From Marinobacter azerbaijanicus (GTDB taxonomy: Bacteria > Pseudomonadota > Gammaproteobacteria > Pseudomonadales > Oleiphilaceae): a stretch of 64,000 bases of DNA. The stretch spans positions 558,001 to 622,000 of the forward strand of contig NZ_JASSVS010000002.1 of the NCBI RefSeq assembly GCF_030250645.1, given 5' to 3'. How positions within the stretch are numbered: the stretch's first letter is position 1; the number at the start of each line of letters is the position of its first letter. This document shows positions 34,679-44,641 of this stretch, piece by piece. The notes below the pieces were generated by a model. It worked only from the letters and a program-made list of their open reading frames with translations, was not told the origin of the DNA and searched no databases. The position numbers and the translations under genes are program-made.

Positions 34679-34788
34679 AGTGCTTCCTCGTGGTTCAGTC
34701 AATCGGGCCGCGCATTCTATCACGTGGCCACCGTCCTGGCGTAGTCTCTGCACGGTCTCTCCTCCGGTATCACTGATTCGTACAGAAC

Positions 34789-35277
34789 TTACGAAGCGGA
34801 GTCTGATGCAGACCAGTGACCACTGCGGCCACCTTTCTTTTCCAGCAGACGCACATTGTCCACAACCATGCCCCGATCAACGGCCTTGCACATATCGTAG
34901 AGTGTCAGTGCTGCCACACTGGCGGCAGTCAGGGCCTCCATTTCAACACCCGTCTGACCGGAGAGCTTGCATAGTGTGGCGATGTGAACAGAGGCGCCAT
35001 CTGCGCCAGGAGTCAGCTCTACTTTTACGGAGGTCAGGTTCAACGCATGACACAGTGGAATCAGATCATGGGTTTTCTTGGCGGCCATAATGCCTGCCAC
35101 TCGAGCAACCGCCAACACATCCCCCTTGGGATGCTGCCCCTCGACAATCATCGCCAGCGTTTCAGGCGCCATCCTGATCAGCGCTTCCGCTCTCGCCTCG
35201 CGTTCGGAGACCGCCTTGGACGTAACATCCACCATACGCGCGGCGCCCTTTTCATCAAGATGTGTCAGTTTACTCAC
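34789..35277 (-). CDS. moaC: Cyclic pyranopterin monophosphate synthase MoaC
   Basis: A 162-residue molybdenum-cofactor enzyme that completes cyclic pyranopterin monophosphate formation after MoaA. Family marks: [38 protein letters not shown] and [20 protein letters not shown]. The start is GTG 35277 with GGAGAGG upstream. No other mo-cofactor gene is present nearby. Confidence 0.95.
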   Translation of the reverse strand: MSKLTHLDEKGAARMVDVTSKAVSEREARAEALIRMAPETLAMIVEGQHPKGDVLAVARVAGIMAAKKTHDLIPLCHALNLTSVKVELTPGADGASVHIATLCKLSGQTGVEMEALTAASVAALTLYDMCKAVDRGMVVDNVRLLEKKGGRSGHWSASDSAS

Positions 35278-35357
35278 AGTGCCTCTCCAGGATCATTGAT
35301 GTAATTGTTTACAGGGACATCATACCAGAGCATGCAAGACACGCCGCCTGCTCAATA

Positions 35358-36317
35358 TCAGGTCGATGGCCACCAGAAGCTGATGCCGGCAACCCCCTGG
35401 CCTCCGCGGGAGCGCGCTTCGGCAATGTCTGGCAACGAGAGCCCCCCCAGGGCATAAACAGGAACGCCTGAGGCAGCAACCAGCTCCTGAAAACGGTTCC
35501 AGCCCATTCCTGACGCGCCAGGATGACTGGGGGTAGGCCTGACAGGGCCGAGAGTAATGAAATCAGCCTGCAACTGGGTTGCATGGGCGATTTCTTCCGC
35601 GCTGTGACAGGAAACCGCCAACAGATAATCACCAGAAACGGGACGAACGGAATGCTGCCTCGCTTGATGCCAGGGCAGATGCAGGCCACATGCCCCAGGG
35701 AATTGCTCAAGCAAGGATGGCGCGCCATGGAGCATCAGCTTCACATTATTGGCAATGCAGGACTCCAGCGACCAGGCTGCAAGCTGAGCATACGTGTCGT
35801 CACTCAACTCCGGTGCCCGAAGCAGGCAGAGCTCCGGCCCCGCACTATGGAGCGCCTGCTCCAGCTGCTCCAGGTACGCTTCTACACCGGCGGCGGCACC
35901 GGTGATGGCGTACTGGCGCGGTAATCGCAAGGCCCGGATAATCGGTCGGTTGGCAGCGGGGAAGTCGCTATCGGCCAGCTTGCCAACCTCGACCCAGCGC
36001 ACCTTCTGGCCTTCGCGGCCCTCAGGGATACCCTCGGCTGATGAGGCTTCCCAGACATCAAGAAACACCCGCTTGTCACCGTAGTCGTGGCGAACCTCAA
36101 TGACTGGCTCAAGGGCCTCAGGCGCGATCCGTAACCCGGTTTCCTCGAAGATTTCCCGGACCAGCGCCTGCTGAACGGTTTCACCGGCCTCGACCTTGCC
36201 ACCGGGAAACTCAAGCAGTCCACCCTGATGAACGTGGTCCGGACGACGGGCGATCAGCACTTTCCCCTCGCGGAAGATAACCCCCACGGCGACGTGTATT
36301 TCCCGAACAGTCGTCAT
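35358..36317 (-). CDS. mutT: Nudix hydrolase MutT fused to a ThiE/TenI-like domain
   Basis: A 319-residue two-domain protein. Residues 1-130 are MutT-like, with the Nudix box from G39 to L62 (GGKVEAGETVQQA, then LVREIFEETGL), which hydrolyses 8-oxo-dGTP and so limits mutation. Residues about 135-319 resemble the TIM-barrel of thiamine-phosphate synthase/TenI (ADFITLGPVRPTPSHPG, VPVYALGGLSL). This fusion is common in Pseudomonas and relatives next to argJ and secA. Whether the second domain has any thiamine role is not known. It starts 2 bases after argJ ends. Confidence 0.92.
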   Translation of the reverse strand: MTTVREIHVAVGVIFREGKVLIARRPDHVHQGGLLEFPGGKVEAGETVQQALVREIFEETGLRIAPEALEPVIEVRHDYGDKRVFLDVWEASSAEGIPEGREGQKVRWVEVGKLADSDFPAANRPIIRALRLPRQYAITGAAAGVEAYLEQLEQALHSAGPELCLLRAPELSDDTYAQLAAWSLESCIANNVKLMLHGAPSLLEQFPGACGLHLPWHQARQHSVRPVSGDYLLAVSCHSAEEIAHATQLQADFITLGPVRPTPSHPGASGMGWNRFQELVAASGVPVYALGGLSLPDIAEARSRGGQGVAGISFWWPST

Positions 36318-36319
36318 GA

Positions 36320-37537
36320 TCAGGTGCGGTATTCAGCATTGATGGTGACATAGTCGTGGGAAAAGTCGCAGGTCCATACCCGCTCCATTACATCACCACG
36401 CTTGAGGTCGATACGGATGGTAATTTCCTCGCTATCCATCACCGCCTGCCCCCTGGACTCGCTGTAATCCTCGGCACGGCCGCCATTGCGAACAAGACAG
36501 ACATCCCCCAGCCAGATCTCCAGGGCATCAAGGTCCAGCCCTTCGACACCGGCACGGCCTACAGCCGCCAGGATACGGCCCCAGTTGGGATCAGAAGCAA
36601 ACAGGGCTGTCTTTACCAGAGGAGAGTGCGCAACGGTGTAGGCAACGTCCAGGGCCTCCTCAGTGGAGCGCGCCTGGCTGACTTCGATGGTGACAAACTT
36701 GGTCGCGCCCTCGCCGTCCCGGACAATGGCATGGGCCAGCTCGAGGAACACCTCGCGCAGCGCCTCCCTGAGCTTTGGCAGAAGAGGACTTCCGGAGGTA
36801 ATCTCGGGGCCACTGTACTGGCCGCTGGCGATCAGCATGCAGGCATCGTTGGTTGAGGTGTCGCCATCAATGGTAATACGGTTGAAGGACTTCTCTCCGA
36901 GCTCGGAAGCCAGGGACGACAACACGTCCGGAGCAATGGTCGCGTCGGTCGCGATGAAACCCAGCATTGTCGCCATATTGGGGCGAATCATGCCCGCCCC
37001 TTTACTGATACCGGAAATGGACACTGTATGGCCGTCCAGATCGACCTGACGGGTCGCCCCCTTGGGACGGGTATCCGTGGTCATGATTCCGGATGCCGCT
37101 TCCACCCAGTGAGACTCCGATACATCGGCCAGTGCCTGGGGCAACGCGTCAACAATCTTTGTTACAGGCAGGGGCTCACCAATCACACCCGTGGAGAAAG
37201 GCAGTACGGCACTGGCCACCACACCGGCCTGATCCGCCAGCGCCTGACAACAGGCCAGGGCATCCTTCATACCCTGCTGACCGGTACCGGCATTGGCGTT
37301 ACCGGTATTGATCAACAGGTAACGGGGCGCATCACTGGCCAGGTGGCTCCGTGTGACGTGAACAGGGGCAGCGCAGAACTGGTTGCGGGTAAAGATCCCC
37401 GCCGCGCGGCTGCCCGGGGCCAGCTCGATTACTACCACATCCTTCTTGCCCGGCTTCTTGATGCCGGCGCTGCCAATACCCAGCTTGACGCCGGCCACCG
37501 GGAAAAACGTCGGCAAGGTTCCTGGACCAACGGCCAT
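36320..37537 (-). CDS. argJ: Bifunctional ornithine acetyltransferase/N-acetylglutamate synthase ArgJ
   Basis: A 405-residue enzyme that recycles acetyl groups in arginine biosynthesis. The self-cleavage site is visible in PNMATMLGFIATDA, where the Thr of MATML becomes the nucleophile of the beta chain. Other marks are NTGNANAGTG and SNWGRILAAVGRAG-like DPNWGRILAAVGRAG. I choose ATG 37537 with AAAGGAGAG upstream over a longer frame to 37570. It is in an operon order secA-argJ-mutT, as in Pseudomonas. Confidence 0.95.
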   Translation of the reverse strand: MAVGPGTLPTFFPVAGVKLGIGSAGIKKPGKKDVVVIELAPGSRAAGIFTRNQFCAAPVHVTRSHLASDAPRYLLINTGNANAGTGQQGMKDALACCQALADQAGVVASAVLPFSTGVIGEPLPVTKIVDALPQALADVSESHWVEAASGIMTTDTRPKGATRQVDLDGHTVSISGISKGAGMIRPNMATMLGFIATDATIAPDVLSSLASELGEKSFNRITIDGDTSTNDACMLIASGQYSGPEITSGSPLLPKLREALREVFLELAHAIVRDGEGATKFVTIEVSQARSTEEALDVAYTVAHSPLVKTALFASDPNWGRILAAVGRAGVEGLDLDALEIWLGDVCLVRNGGRAEDYSESRGQAVMDSEEITIRIDLKRGDVMERVWTCDFSHDYVTINAEYRT

Positions 37538-37635
37538 CTTCACTCTCCTTTCTTCAAAAGCGGTTACCAAACGAAAAACCCGCAGCCTGAATCAATCAGG
37601 GTGCGGGCCGTTGTACTACTGGTCAGTGCCGGGAA

Positions 37636-40383
37636 TCAGCTGACCTTTCCGCAGCACTGCTTGTATTTCTTGCCGGACCCGCACGGACAGGGCTCATTGC
37701 GCCCCACTTTTCGGTCCTGTCGCACGAAGGTCTCTGGGGTGCCCTGTGGCTGGGCACCGGAGCCGCTGGAATTGTCGTCCTGCCTCTGCCCGGTAATACT
37801 GGTTTCGTCATGGCGCAGACGAGCCTGGGCAAGTTCACGTTCAAGCTCTTCCTTGCGGCGACGCTCAACCTCTTCCATCTCCTCGCGGCTCTGCACGCGA
37901 ACATGGGACAGAACCCGCACCACATCGCGCTTCATGGTCTCCAGCATGGTCTCAAACAGGTTAAAGGCCTCGCGCTTGTATTCCTGCTTGGGGTTCTTCT
38001 GGGCGTAACCACGCAGGTGAATACCACGGCGCAGATGATCCATATTTGAGAGATGCTCTTTCCACAACGTATCAAGCACCTGCAGGAACACCTGCTTCTC
38101 GAACTTACGCATGGGTTCAGAGCCGGCCAACTCCTCCTTGGCCTGATAGGCCGCGACGATTTCGTCCAGTATCCGCTGGCGAAGATTCTCCTCGTAAAGC
38201 TTGCTGTCCTCGTCCAGCCACTTCTGGATGGGAAGATTAATGGCCATCTCTGACTGAAGCTGGTTTTCCAGGCCGGCAACATCCCACTGCTCGGGCATGC
38301 TCTGGGGCGGAATGAATTCACTGACCAGAGAATCAACCACATCTTCACGAATGGTCTTGATCATGTCGGAAATGTCTTCCGAAGACATGACTTCATTACG
38401 CTGATCGTAGATGACGGTCCGCTGGTCGTTGGCGACGTCATCATATTCCAGAAGGGTTTTCCGCATATCAAAGTTGCGGCCTTCCACCTTGCGCTGGGAT
38501 TTCTCGATGGCGTTGGTCACCATGCGGTGTTCGATGGCCTCGCCCTTCTTCATGCCCATCGCCTGCATCAGGCTCTTCACCCGGTCCGGGGCGAAGATCC
38601 GCATAAGGTTGTCTTCCAGGGACAGGAAGAAGCGTGATGAGCCCGGGTCACCCTGACGACCGGCACGTCCACGAAGCTGGTTGTCGATACGACGGGATTC
38701 GTGGCGTTCAGTGCCGATGATGTGCAGGCCGCCGGCCTCCAGCACCTGGTTATGACGCTCCGTCCACTCCGCCTTGATGCGAGCGACTTCCTCTTCGGTG
38801 GGGTTGTCCAACCCCGCCACCTCGAATTCCCAGTTACCACCGAGCACGATGTCGGTACCTCGGCCCGCCATGTTGGTGGCAATGGTCACGGCGCCCGGGC
38901 GACCCGCCTGGGCAATGATCTGGGCCTCGCTCTCATGCTGCTTGGCGTTGAGGATCTTGTGGTCAATCCGCGCCTTCTTGAGCAGCATGGACAGCAACTC
39001 GGAAGCCTCGATGGAGGCCGTACCCACCAGAATCGGCCGGCCCTCGGCGGTGACATCCTTGATTTCATCAATAATGGCGTGGAACTTCTCTTCCTGGGTG
39101 AGATAAATCAGGTCGTTATAGTCAATCCGCTGGATTGGTTTGTTGGGCGGAATAACGACCACATCCAGACCATAGATCTGACGGAACTCGAAAGCTTCAG
39201 TATCGGCAGTACCGGTCATCCCGGCCAGCTTGTCGTATAGCCGGAAGTAGTTCTGGAAAGTCGTGGAGGCCAGGGTCTGGCTCTCTGCCTGGATACGTAC
39301 ACCTTCTTTTGCCTCAATGGCCTGGTGCAAACCCTCACTCCAGCGGCGGCCCGGCATGGTGCGCCCCGTGTGCTCGTCCACGATGACCACCTGGTCGCCC
39401 TGGACGATATAGTCCACGTCTTTCTGGAACAGATGATGAGCCCTGAGCGCGGAATGAACGTGGTGTAGCAGGCTGAGGTTGGCTGCGGAATAGAGGCTCT
39501 CGCCTTCCTTCAGCAGGCCCCGTTCCAGCAACAGCTCTTCCACCTTTTCGTGACCGCTTTCGGTCAGCTCTACCTGGCGGGATTTCTCGTCGATGGTGAA
39601 GTCACCGCTGGGTTCACCCTCCTCTTCGCTCACTTCGCCCTGCTCAAGGTTTGGCACCAGTTCGTTGATGGCCAGATAGAGTCTCGAACTGTCTTCGGCC
39701 GCCCCGGAAATAATCAGCGGCGTGCGTGCCTCGTCAATCAGGATTGAGTCCACTTCATCGACAATGGCGAAATGCAGGCCACGCTGCACCTTGTCCTCGG
39801 TGCTGAACGCCATGTTGTCCCGCAGGTAATCAAAGCCGAACTCGTTGTTGGTACCGTAAGTAATGTCAGCCTGGTAGGCGGCACGCTTCTCTTCCTGGGG
39901 CTGGCCGGCAACGACGACACCTACCTGGAGGCCGAGAAAACGGTAGAGTTTGCCCATCCACTCAGCGTCCCGCCGAGCCAGGTAATCGTTTACCGTAACC
40001 AGGTGAACACCCTTACCGGTCAGCGCATTCAGGTAGACAGCCAGTGTGGCTACAAGGGTTTTACCCTCACCGGTTTTCATCTCGGCTATCCGGCCTTCGT
40101 GCAGCGTGATACCGCCGATCATCTGTACGTCGTAATGACGCATGCCCATCACCCGGCGACTTGCCTCGCGGGTAGTGGCAAAGGCTTCCGGTAGCAAGGC
40201 ATCGAGGCTTTCGCCTTCATCATAGCGGCGACGGAACTCCGCGGTCTTGCCCTGCAACTCGGTGTCCGACAAATTGCCATACTGTTCTTCAAGTTCGTTA
40301 ATGCGCGAGACAGTTTTGCGCATCCGCTTGATTTCTCTGGCGTTCTTACTGCCGAACATCTTGGTTGCAAGCTTTGTGAACAT
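37636..40383 (-). CDS. secA: Protein translocase ATPase SecA
   Basis: A 915-residue SecA, close to the E. coli length of 901. Walker A reads [10 protein letters not shown] and Walker B-like [20 protein letters not shown]. The C-terminal zinc-binding tail [14 protein letters not shown] binds SecB and phospholipid. SecA drives secretory proteins through SecYEG. The start is preceded by GGAGGAAG-like sequence on the - strand upstream of 40383. Flanked by the M23 peptidase gene upstream and argJ downstream. Confidence 0.98.
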   Translation of the reverse strand: MFTKLATKMFGSKNAREIKRMRKTVSRINELEEQYGNLSDTELQGKTAEFRRRYDEGESLDALLPEAFATTREASRRVMGMRHYDVQMIGGITLHEGRIAEMKTGEGKTLVATLAVYLNALTGKGVHLVTVNDYLARRDAEWMGKLYRFLGLQVGVVVAGQPQEEKRAAYQADITYGTNNEFGFDYLRDNMAFSTEDKVQRGLHFAIVDEVDSILIDEARTPLIISGAAEDSSRLYLAINELVPNLEQGEVSEEEGEPSGDFTIDEKSRQVELTESGHEKVEELLLERGLLKEGESLYSAANLSLLHHVHSALRAHHLFQKDVDYIVQGDQVVIVDEHTGRTMPGRRWSEGLHQAIEAKEGVRIQAESQTLASTTFQNYFRLYDKLAGMTGTADTEAFEFRQIYGLDVVVIPPNKPIQRIDYNDLIYLTQEEKFHAIIDEIKDVTAEGRPILVGTASIEASELLSMLLKKARIDHKILNAKQHESEAQIIAQAGRPGAVTIATNMAGRGTDIVLGGNWEFEVAGLDNPTEEEVARIKAEWTERHNQVLEAGGLHIIGTERHESRRIDNQLRGRAGRQGDPGSSRFFLSLEDNLMRIFAPDRVKSLMQAMGMKKGEAIEHRMVTNAIEKSQRKVEGRNFDMRKTLLEYDDVANDQRTVIYDQRNEVMSSEDISDMIKTIREDVVDSLVSEFIPPQSMPEQWDVAGLENQLQSEMAINLPIQKWLDEDSKLYEENLRQRILDEIVAAYQAKEELAGSEPMRKFEKQVFLQVLDTLWKEHLSNMDHLRRGIHLRGYAQKNPKQEYKREAFNLFETMLETMKRDVVRVLSHVRVQSREEMEEVERRRKEELERELAQARLRHDETSITGQRQDDNSSGSGAQPQGTPETFVRQDRKVGRNEPCPCGSGKKYKQCCGKVS

Positions 40384-40420
40384 AGACCACTGCTTCTTTG
40401 ATTAAACGGAGGAAGCCGGC

Positions 40421-40448
40421 ATTCTAACCTTATTTCGCGGCAGGACAA
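40421..40448 (-). promoter_or_regulatory. Possible secA promoter
   Basis: On the - strand TTGTCC (40443-40448) and TAGAAT (40421-40426) are spaced by 16 bases, 38 bases upstream of the secA start. Match is fair. Confidence 0.4.
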
Positions 40449-40558
40449 AAGTCAGGCCTCACAGAAGCCTGTCACAACGCTGAAAAGATTGAAAAAAGAG
40501 TACCGGAGGGACAACCGGAAGGGACATCAGACGCCGCCTGGGGCGACTGACAGAACGA

Positions 40559-41494
40559 CTAGCGGCTGGCTCGTTTTATATAGGTTTCAGGATTCTCGGA
40601 CTTGCCGTTACGAATCACCTCGAAATGCACGTGCGGGCCCGTAGAGCGCCCTGTGCTTCCCATCAGCGCCAGAACCTGGCCTTTCTGGACCACATCTCCC
40701 ACGTTCACCTTGATGGTCTTGGCGTGAGCATAACGGGTCAGCAGGCCATCACCGTGATCCACCTCCACCAGATTGCCATAGCCATAGCGCTCATCGGCAT
40801 AGGTGACCACACCAGCGGCGACGGAGATGATATCGCTGCCGTCCTTGCCTGCAAGGTCGACGCCGGCATGCCATGTGCGCTTGCCGGTAAATGGATCAGA
40901 ACGGTAACCATACTTGGACGACAGCCAGCCCCAGGTAATCGGGCGGCCCTGCACGTAGAGTTCTTTCTCAAGCTTCTGTCGGGAGGTGACCATATCCAGC
41001 ATGCGCAACTGTTGTTCCCGGTCTTCAATGCGCTTTGCCAACTGATCAATCATGCTGGTGAGCTCCGGGGCCGTGTAGGAGTCGCCATCCAGACTGTCTT
41101 CCGGGCCACCGACTGCAGCCGGCTGATCAAAATCGAACTCATCACTGGCCACAAGGCCGGATTCCACGAAACGCTGCCCGAGCGCATCAAGCCGTAGTAA
41201 GCGCCCCTGCATTTCACCCAGGCGAAGCGTAAGCGCATCCACCTGCTGCTGGACATTCTGCTCCAGTTGGGCGAGCTCGTTTTTCTGCTGTTTCAGTTTT
41301 GAGCGCCACTCGGCTACCAGTTCCGACTCCTCGGGCTCGATCGGCTCGACCTGCCCCAAAGCCACCTGATATCCAGACCACCCTGCCAGTACCAGCAGCA
41401 CGGTTACGAAAAACACCAGGCCAACCGCGATCGGACCATTTATCGAAACTGCACGGGATTTCCCATGGCGCTTGCCAACGAAGATAATGTTCAT
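40559..41494 (-). CDS. M23 family metallopeptidase with N-terminal membrane anchor and coiled coil
   Basis: A 311-residue protein. After a basic start (MNIIFVGKRHGKSRAVS) comes one membrane segment (IAVGLVFFVTVLLVLAGWSG), then a Gln/Glu-rich coiled coil (about residues 60-115), and a C-terminal LytM/M23 domain with HAGVDLAGKDG and TGPHVHFEV, which hold the zinc ligands. Such proteins trim or regulate peptidoglycan in the periplasm. In Pseudomonas a gene of this type sits beside secA in the same order. Upstream in-frame ATGs (41512, 41575) exist; 41494 fits the family start. Confidence 0.9.
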   Translation of the reverse strand: MNIIFVGKRHGKSRAVSINGPIAVGLVFFVTVLLVLAGWSGYQVALGQVEPIEPEESELVAEWRSKLKQQKNELAQLEQNVQQQVDALTLRLGEMQGRLLRLDALGQRFVESGLVASDEFDFDQPAAVGGPEDSLDGDSYTAPELTSMIDQLAKRIEDREQQLRMLDMVTSRQKLEKELYVQGRPITWGWLSSKYGYRSDPFTGKRTWHAGVDLAGKDGSDIISVAAGVVTYADERYGYGNLVEVDHGDGLLTRYAHAKTIKVNVGDVVQKGQVLALMGSTGRSTGPHVHFEVIRNGKSENPETYIKRASR

Positions 41495-41805
41495 ATCGTC
41501 TTCTGGTTTCATGGGGACGCAACCTGATCCTGTAGTGTTGCATCCCGAGTGTTCTGACTGGGCCTGCCGGGGCATCCTTTGCCAGATTGCGGAGTTCCTC
41601 TCCGACTACTCAATCCTGGGCAGCATAGACCGCGTCTGAAAACGCATGTGCCATCCATTGCAACGACTACGTTTGATAAAATAGCAGCCACCCGTGGACA
41701 CACACGCACCAGACAATGTAAAACGAGTGTAATACAGGCACTGCCTATTAACCGTGCCGAAGTGTAACCAATCGTTACCGTTGTCGTCGAGAACTACTGA
41801 TTGCC
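41495..41805. other. Divergent intergenic region M23/DUF721
   Basis: 311 bases between divergent starts. An extended -10-like TGATAAAAT lies at 41674-41682 on the + strand, and GTAAC-N5-GTTAC is a short inverted repeat near 41764-41778. Nothing coding is seen apart from alternative upstream starts of the M23 gene. Confidence 0.5.
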
Positions 41806-42252
41806 ATGAAAAAGAAAACTGACCTCGAATTGACACCGGACAGCTTTTCCAGGGCCCCAAACCTGCGGGAGCTGATGGCAAAGGCGCAGCATCATGCCCG
41901 GGCCGAGCAACTGGTTATCGCAGCACTGCCGGAAAGCCTTGCCAAAGGTACCCGCTTTGTCAGTTGCAAGGAGGGAGAGCTGATACTGTCTGCTGCAACG
42001 GCCACCAACGCCAGTCAGATCCGTTTCCGGCAGCACGAAATCATGGAGGCGCTTCGCAAACAGGAACTGTTTCGCTTCGTCTGGAAACTGAAGGTCAAGG
42101 TTGCCCCACCCAGGTTCCACGAACGACCCAAAGTCAAGATGACACCCCTGAGTAATGAAAATGCCCGGCTCCTCAGAGAAGAGGCCGGGCACACGAAGGA
42201 CAAACAATTACGCGAGGTTCTCGAAAAACTCGCAAGCCACGTCCGGGACTAA
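41806..42252 (+). CDS. dciA: DUF721 protein, DciA-like helicase loader
   Basis: A 148-residue protein starting MKKKTDLELTPDSFSRAPNL, with the DUF721 core spanning about residues 25-105 (ESLAKGTRFVSCKEGELILS, then SQIRFRQHEIMEALRKQELF). DciA is the ancestral loader of the replicative helicase DnaB, used where DnaC is absent. It lies opposite to the surrounding genes, between the M23 gene and lpxC, as in Pseudomonas. The basic, helical tail after residue 105 is variable. Family call good; DciA function inferred from family and position. Confidence 0.85.
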   Translation: MKKKTDLELTPDSFSRAPNLRELMAKAQHHARAEQLVIAALPESLAKGTRFVSCKEGELILSAATATNASQIRFRQHEIMEALRKQELFRFVWKLKVKVAPPRFHERPKVKMTPLSNENARLLREEAGHTKDKQLREVLEKLASHVRD

Positions 42253-42263
42253 GGCGTCCTGCC

Positions 42264-43178
42264 TCAGCCCGCCGCCAGCACAGGTTTCATATAGGAAATC
42301 GGGGCAGCGGCCTCGTCATCGAAGGTCACCACTTCCCATGCATCCTCTTCTGCCCTGAGCTTGCGCAGCAGCTTGTTATTCAGGTCATGGCCGGATTTGA
42401 TGCCACGAAACTCGCCAATCAGGCTGTTACCCAACTGGTAGAGATCACCGATGGCATCCAGCAGTTTGTGCTTGACGAATTCATCGTCGTAACGCAGACC
42501 GTCTTCGTTGAGGATCTTGTAGTCATCAACGACGATGGCGTTATCCACGCTTCCGCCCAATGCCAGATTCATCGCCCGCAGTTTCTCGATGTCACGCATG
42601 AACCCGAAAGTCCGTGCGCGGCTGACTTCCTTCACGAAAGACGTGCTGGAGAAATCAACGGTCGCCGTCTGGGCGCGCCCCTTGAATACAGGGTGGTCAA
42701 AGTCGATGCCGAAGCTCACCTTGAAGCCTTCAAACGGCAGCAGGGTCGCCTTCTTGTCACCTTCTTCAACCGTCACTTCGCGCTTGATGCGGATGAAACG
42801 TTTGGCCGCGTCCTGCTCGGCAATGCCGGCAGACTGCAGAAGAAACACAAAAGGACCGGCTGAGCCGTCCATAATGGGCACTTCCGCCGCACTGAGTTCG
42901 ACGAAGCAGTTATCGATCCCGAGACCAGCCATGGCTGACAACAAATGCTCTACTGTTGCAACCCGGACACCGTCTTTCAGAAGTGTCGTGGAAAGCATGG
43001 TCTCACCCACGTTTTCAGCACACGCACGGATATCAACCACAGGGTCGAGGTCAGTGCGGCGGAAAACGATTCCCGAGTCCACTGGGGCCGGCTTCAGGGT
43101 CAGGTAAACCTTTTCACCCGAATGGAGGCCAACACCAGTGGCTCGGATGGTGTTTTTGAGTGTCCGTTGTCTGATCAT
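42264..43178 (-). CDS. lpxC: UDP-3-O-acyl-N-acetylglucosamine deacetylase LpxC
   Basis: A 304-residue zinc enzyme, the committed step of lipid A synthesis. Zinc ligands fall in [15 protein letters not shown] and [13 protein letters not shown]; the start [20 protein letters not shown] is typical. It follows ftsZ on the same strand after 206 bases, the conserved end of the dcw region in gammaproteobacteria. The C-terminal residues [11 protein letters not shown] may serve FtsH-dependent turnover, by analogy only. Confidence 0.97.
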   Translation of the reverse strand: MIRQRTLKNTIRATGVGLHSGEKVYLTLKPAPVDSGIVFRRTDLDPVVDIRACAENVGETMLSTTLLKDGVRVATVEHLLSAMAGLGIDNCFVELSAAEVPIMDGSAGPFVFLLQSAGIAEQDAAKRFIRIKREVTVEEGDKKATLLPFEGFKVSFGIDFDHPVFKGRAQTATVDFSSTSFVKEVSRARTFGFMRDIEKLRAMNLALGGSVDNAIVVDDYKILNEDGLRYDDEFVKHKLLDAIGDLYQLGNSLIGEFRGIKSGHDLNNKLLRKLRAEEDAWEVVTFDDEAAAPISYMKPVLAAG

Positions 43179-43267
43179 CGGTACATATTTCCGTCACATA
43201 AATGCGGTATAGTCTGGGCAAAAATCTGCCCGGAGAATACCAGAAGTTGAAACTGAATACCATTTAA

Positions 43268-43298
43268 CCAATCGTAACGCTTCGTAATCCACGATTGG
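43268..43298. repeat. Inverted repeat in the ftsZ-lpxC gap
   Basis: CCAATCGT (43268-43275) and ACGATTGG (43291-43298) are exact inverted repeats around 15 bases, next to a GC-rich patch (GGGCCCCGGCCCCCTGGGCC, 43296-43315). It could be a partial ftsZ terminator; T-run is poor. Confidence 0.4.
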
Positions 43299-43384
43299 GC
43301 CCCGGCCCCCTGGGCCAGACTGATAGTCAGTACACGTCAATCCGCGAACATAGTTCCAACTATTAGCGTGTTTGCAAGAGATTA

Positions 43385-44542
43385 TCAGTCAGCCTGACGG
43401 CGAAGGAATGCGGGAATATCGAGATAGTCGACTCCCTGCTCTTCACTGTCCTTGCTCTGATCAACCGCAACATTGCCATGAGCCACTGCCCTGCGACGCA
43501 GCACAGCCGGACGATCAAGCTGATTGTAATCCGTTGTGCCATCAAGGCTGCGGGTGTTATCCACGACCTTGGTGGGCTTTTCACGGTCCCCACCCAGGCC
43601 GGTTGCAACCACCGTCACCTTGAGTTCGTCGGTCATGTCCGGATCGATTACCGTACCAACCACAACCGTGGCGGAATCAGATGCAAATTCGCGAACAATA
43701 TCGCCCACCTCGGAGAACTCGCCCAGGTTGAGATCCATACCCGCAGTGATGTTGACCAGAATACCCTTGGCTCCCTGCAGGTTGATGTCTTCCAGCAAAG
43801 GACTGCGTATTGCGGCTTCTGCAGCTTCGCGGGCCCGGTTCTCGCCAGTGGCACGCGCTGTGCCCATCATGGCATTGCCCATTTCTGACATGACCGTCTT
43901 TACGTCGGCAAAGTCGACGTTGATCATTCCGTTACGGGTAATCAGATCAGCGATGCCCTGAACGGCGCCGAGCAGAACGTCGTTGGCAGAGGCAAACGCG
44001 TCCAGCAGGCTTGTTTTCTTGCCCATCACCGCCAACAGCTTTTCGTTGGGAATGGTAATCAGGGAATCAACGGTTTCTTCCAGTTCCTTGAGCCCCGCAT
44101 CGGCCACGCTCATGCGCTTGCCACCTTCGAACATGAACGGCTTGGTGACCACAGCTACGGTAAGGATGCCCAGCTCGCGGGCCACTTCAGCCACTACAGG
44201 AGCTGCGCCCGTGCCTGTTCCACCACCCATGCCGGCAGTAATAAAGACCATGTCGGCACCTTTCAGCGCCTCGGCAATACGGTCACGGTCTTCCAGAGCT
44301 GACTGGCGTCCCACTTCCGGATTGGCACCGGCACCCAGCCCCTTGGTGATGTTGCCGCCAAGCTGGATAATCTGACGTGCGTCCAGGTCCGTAAGCGCCT
44401 GGGCGTCCGTATTGGCGCAGATGAACTCCACACCTTCAATATCACTGTTGAGCATGTGGCGAACGGCGTTACCGCCACCACCGCCAACTCCCACTACTTT
44501 AATGACAGCGTTCTGCTGGACATTATCGACGAGTTCAAACAT
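43385..44542 (-). CDS. ftsZ: Cell division protein FtsZ
   Basis: A 385-residue tubulin homologue that builds the division ring. The GTP-binding loop GGGTGTGAAPVVAEVARELG and the preceding VGVGGGGGNAVRHML are plain; T7-type NVDFADVKTVM supports GTP hydrolysis. The tail ends DYLDIPAFLRRQAD, the peptide that binds FtsA and ZipA. AAGGAG precedes ATG 44542. It follows ftsA by 99 bases holding a short tandem repeat (44584-44611). Confidence 0.99.
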   Translation of the reverse strand: MFELVDNVQQNAVIKVVGVGGGGGNAVRHMLNSDIEGVEFICANTDAQALTDLDARQIIQLGGNITKGLGAGANPEVGRQSALEDRDRIAEALKGADMVFITAGMGGGTGTGAAPVVAEVARELGILTVAVVTKPFMFEGGKRMSVADAGLKELEETVDSLITIPNEKLLAVMGKKTSLLDAFASANDVLLGAVQGIADLITRNGMINVDFADVKTVMSEMGNAMMGTARATGENRAREAAEAAIRSPLLEDINLQGAKGILVNITAGMDLNLGEFSEVGDIVREFASDSATVVVGTVIDPDMTDELKVTVVATGLGGDREKPTKVVDNTRSLDGTTDYNQLDRPAVLRRRAVAHGNVAVDQSKDSEEQGVDYLDIPAFLRRQAD

Positions 44543-44641
44543 TCCCCTACTCCTTCGTGCTGTTTATCAGCCTTTTCCAGACTGATTTTTCGAGATTATG
44601 ATTTTCGAGATACCTTCGTGTACGTCTTCTACTGGCGACCG

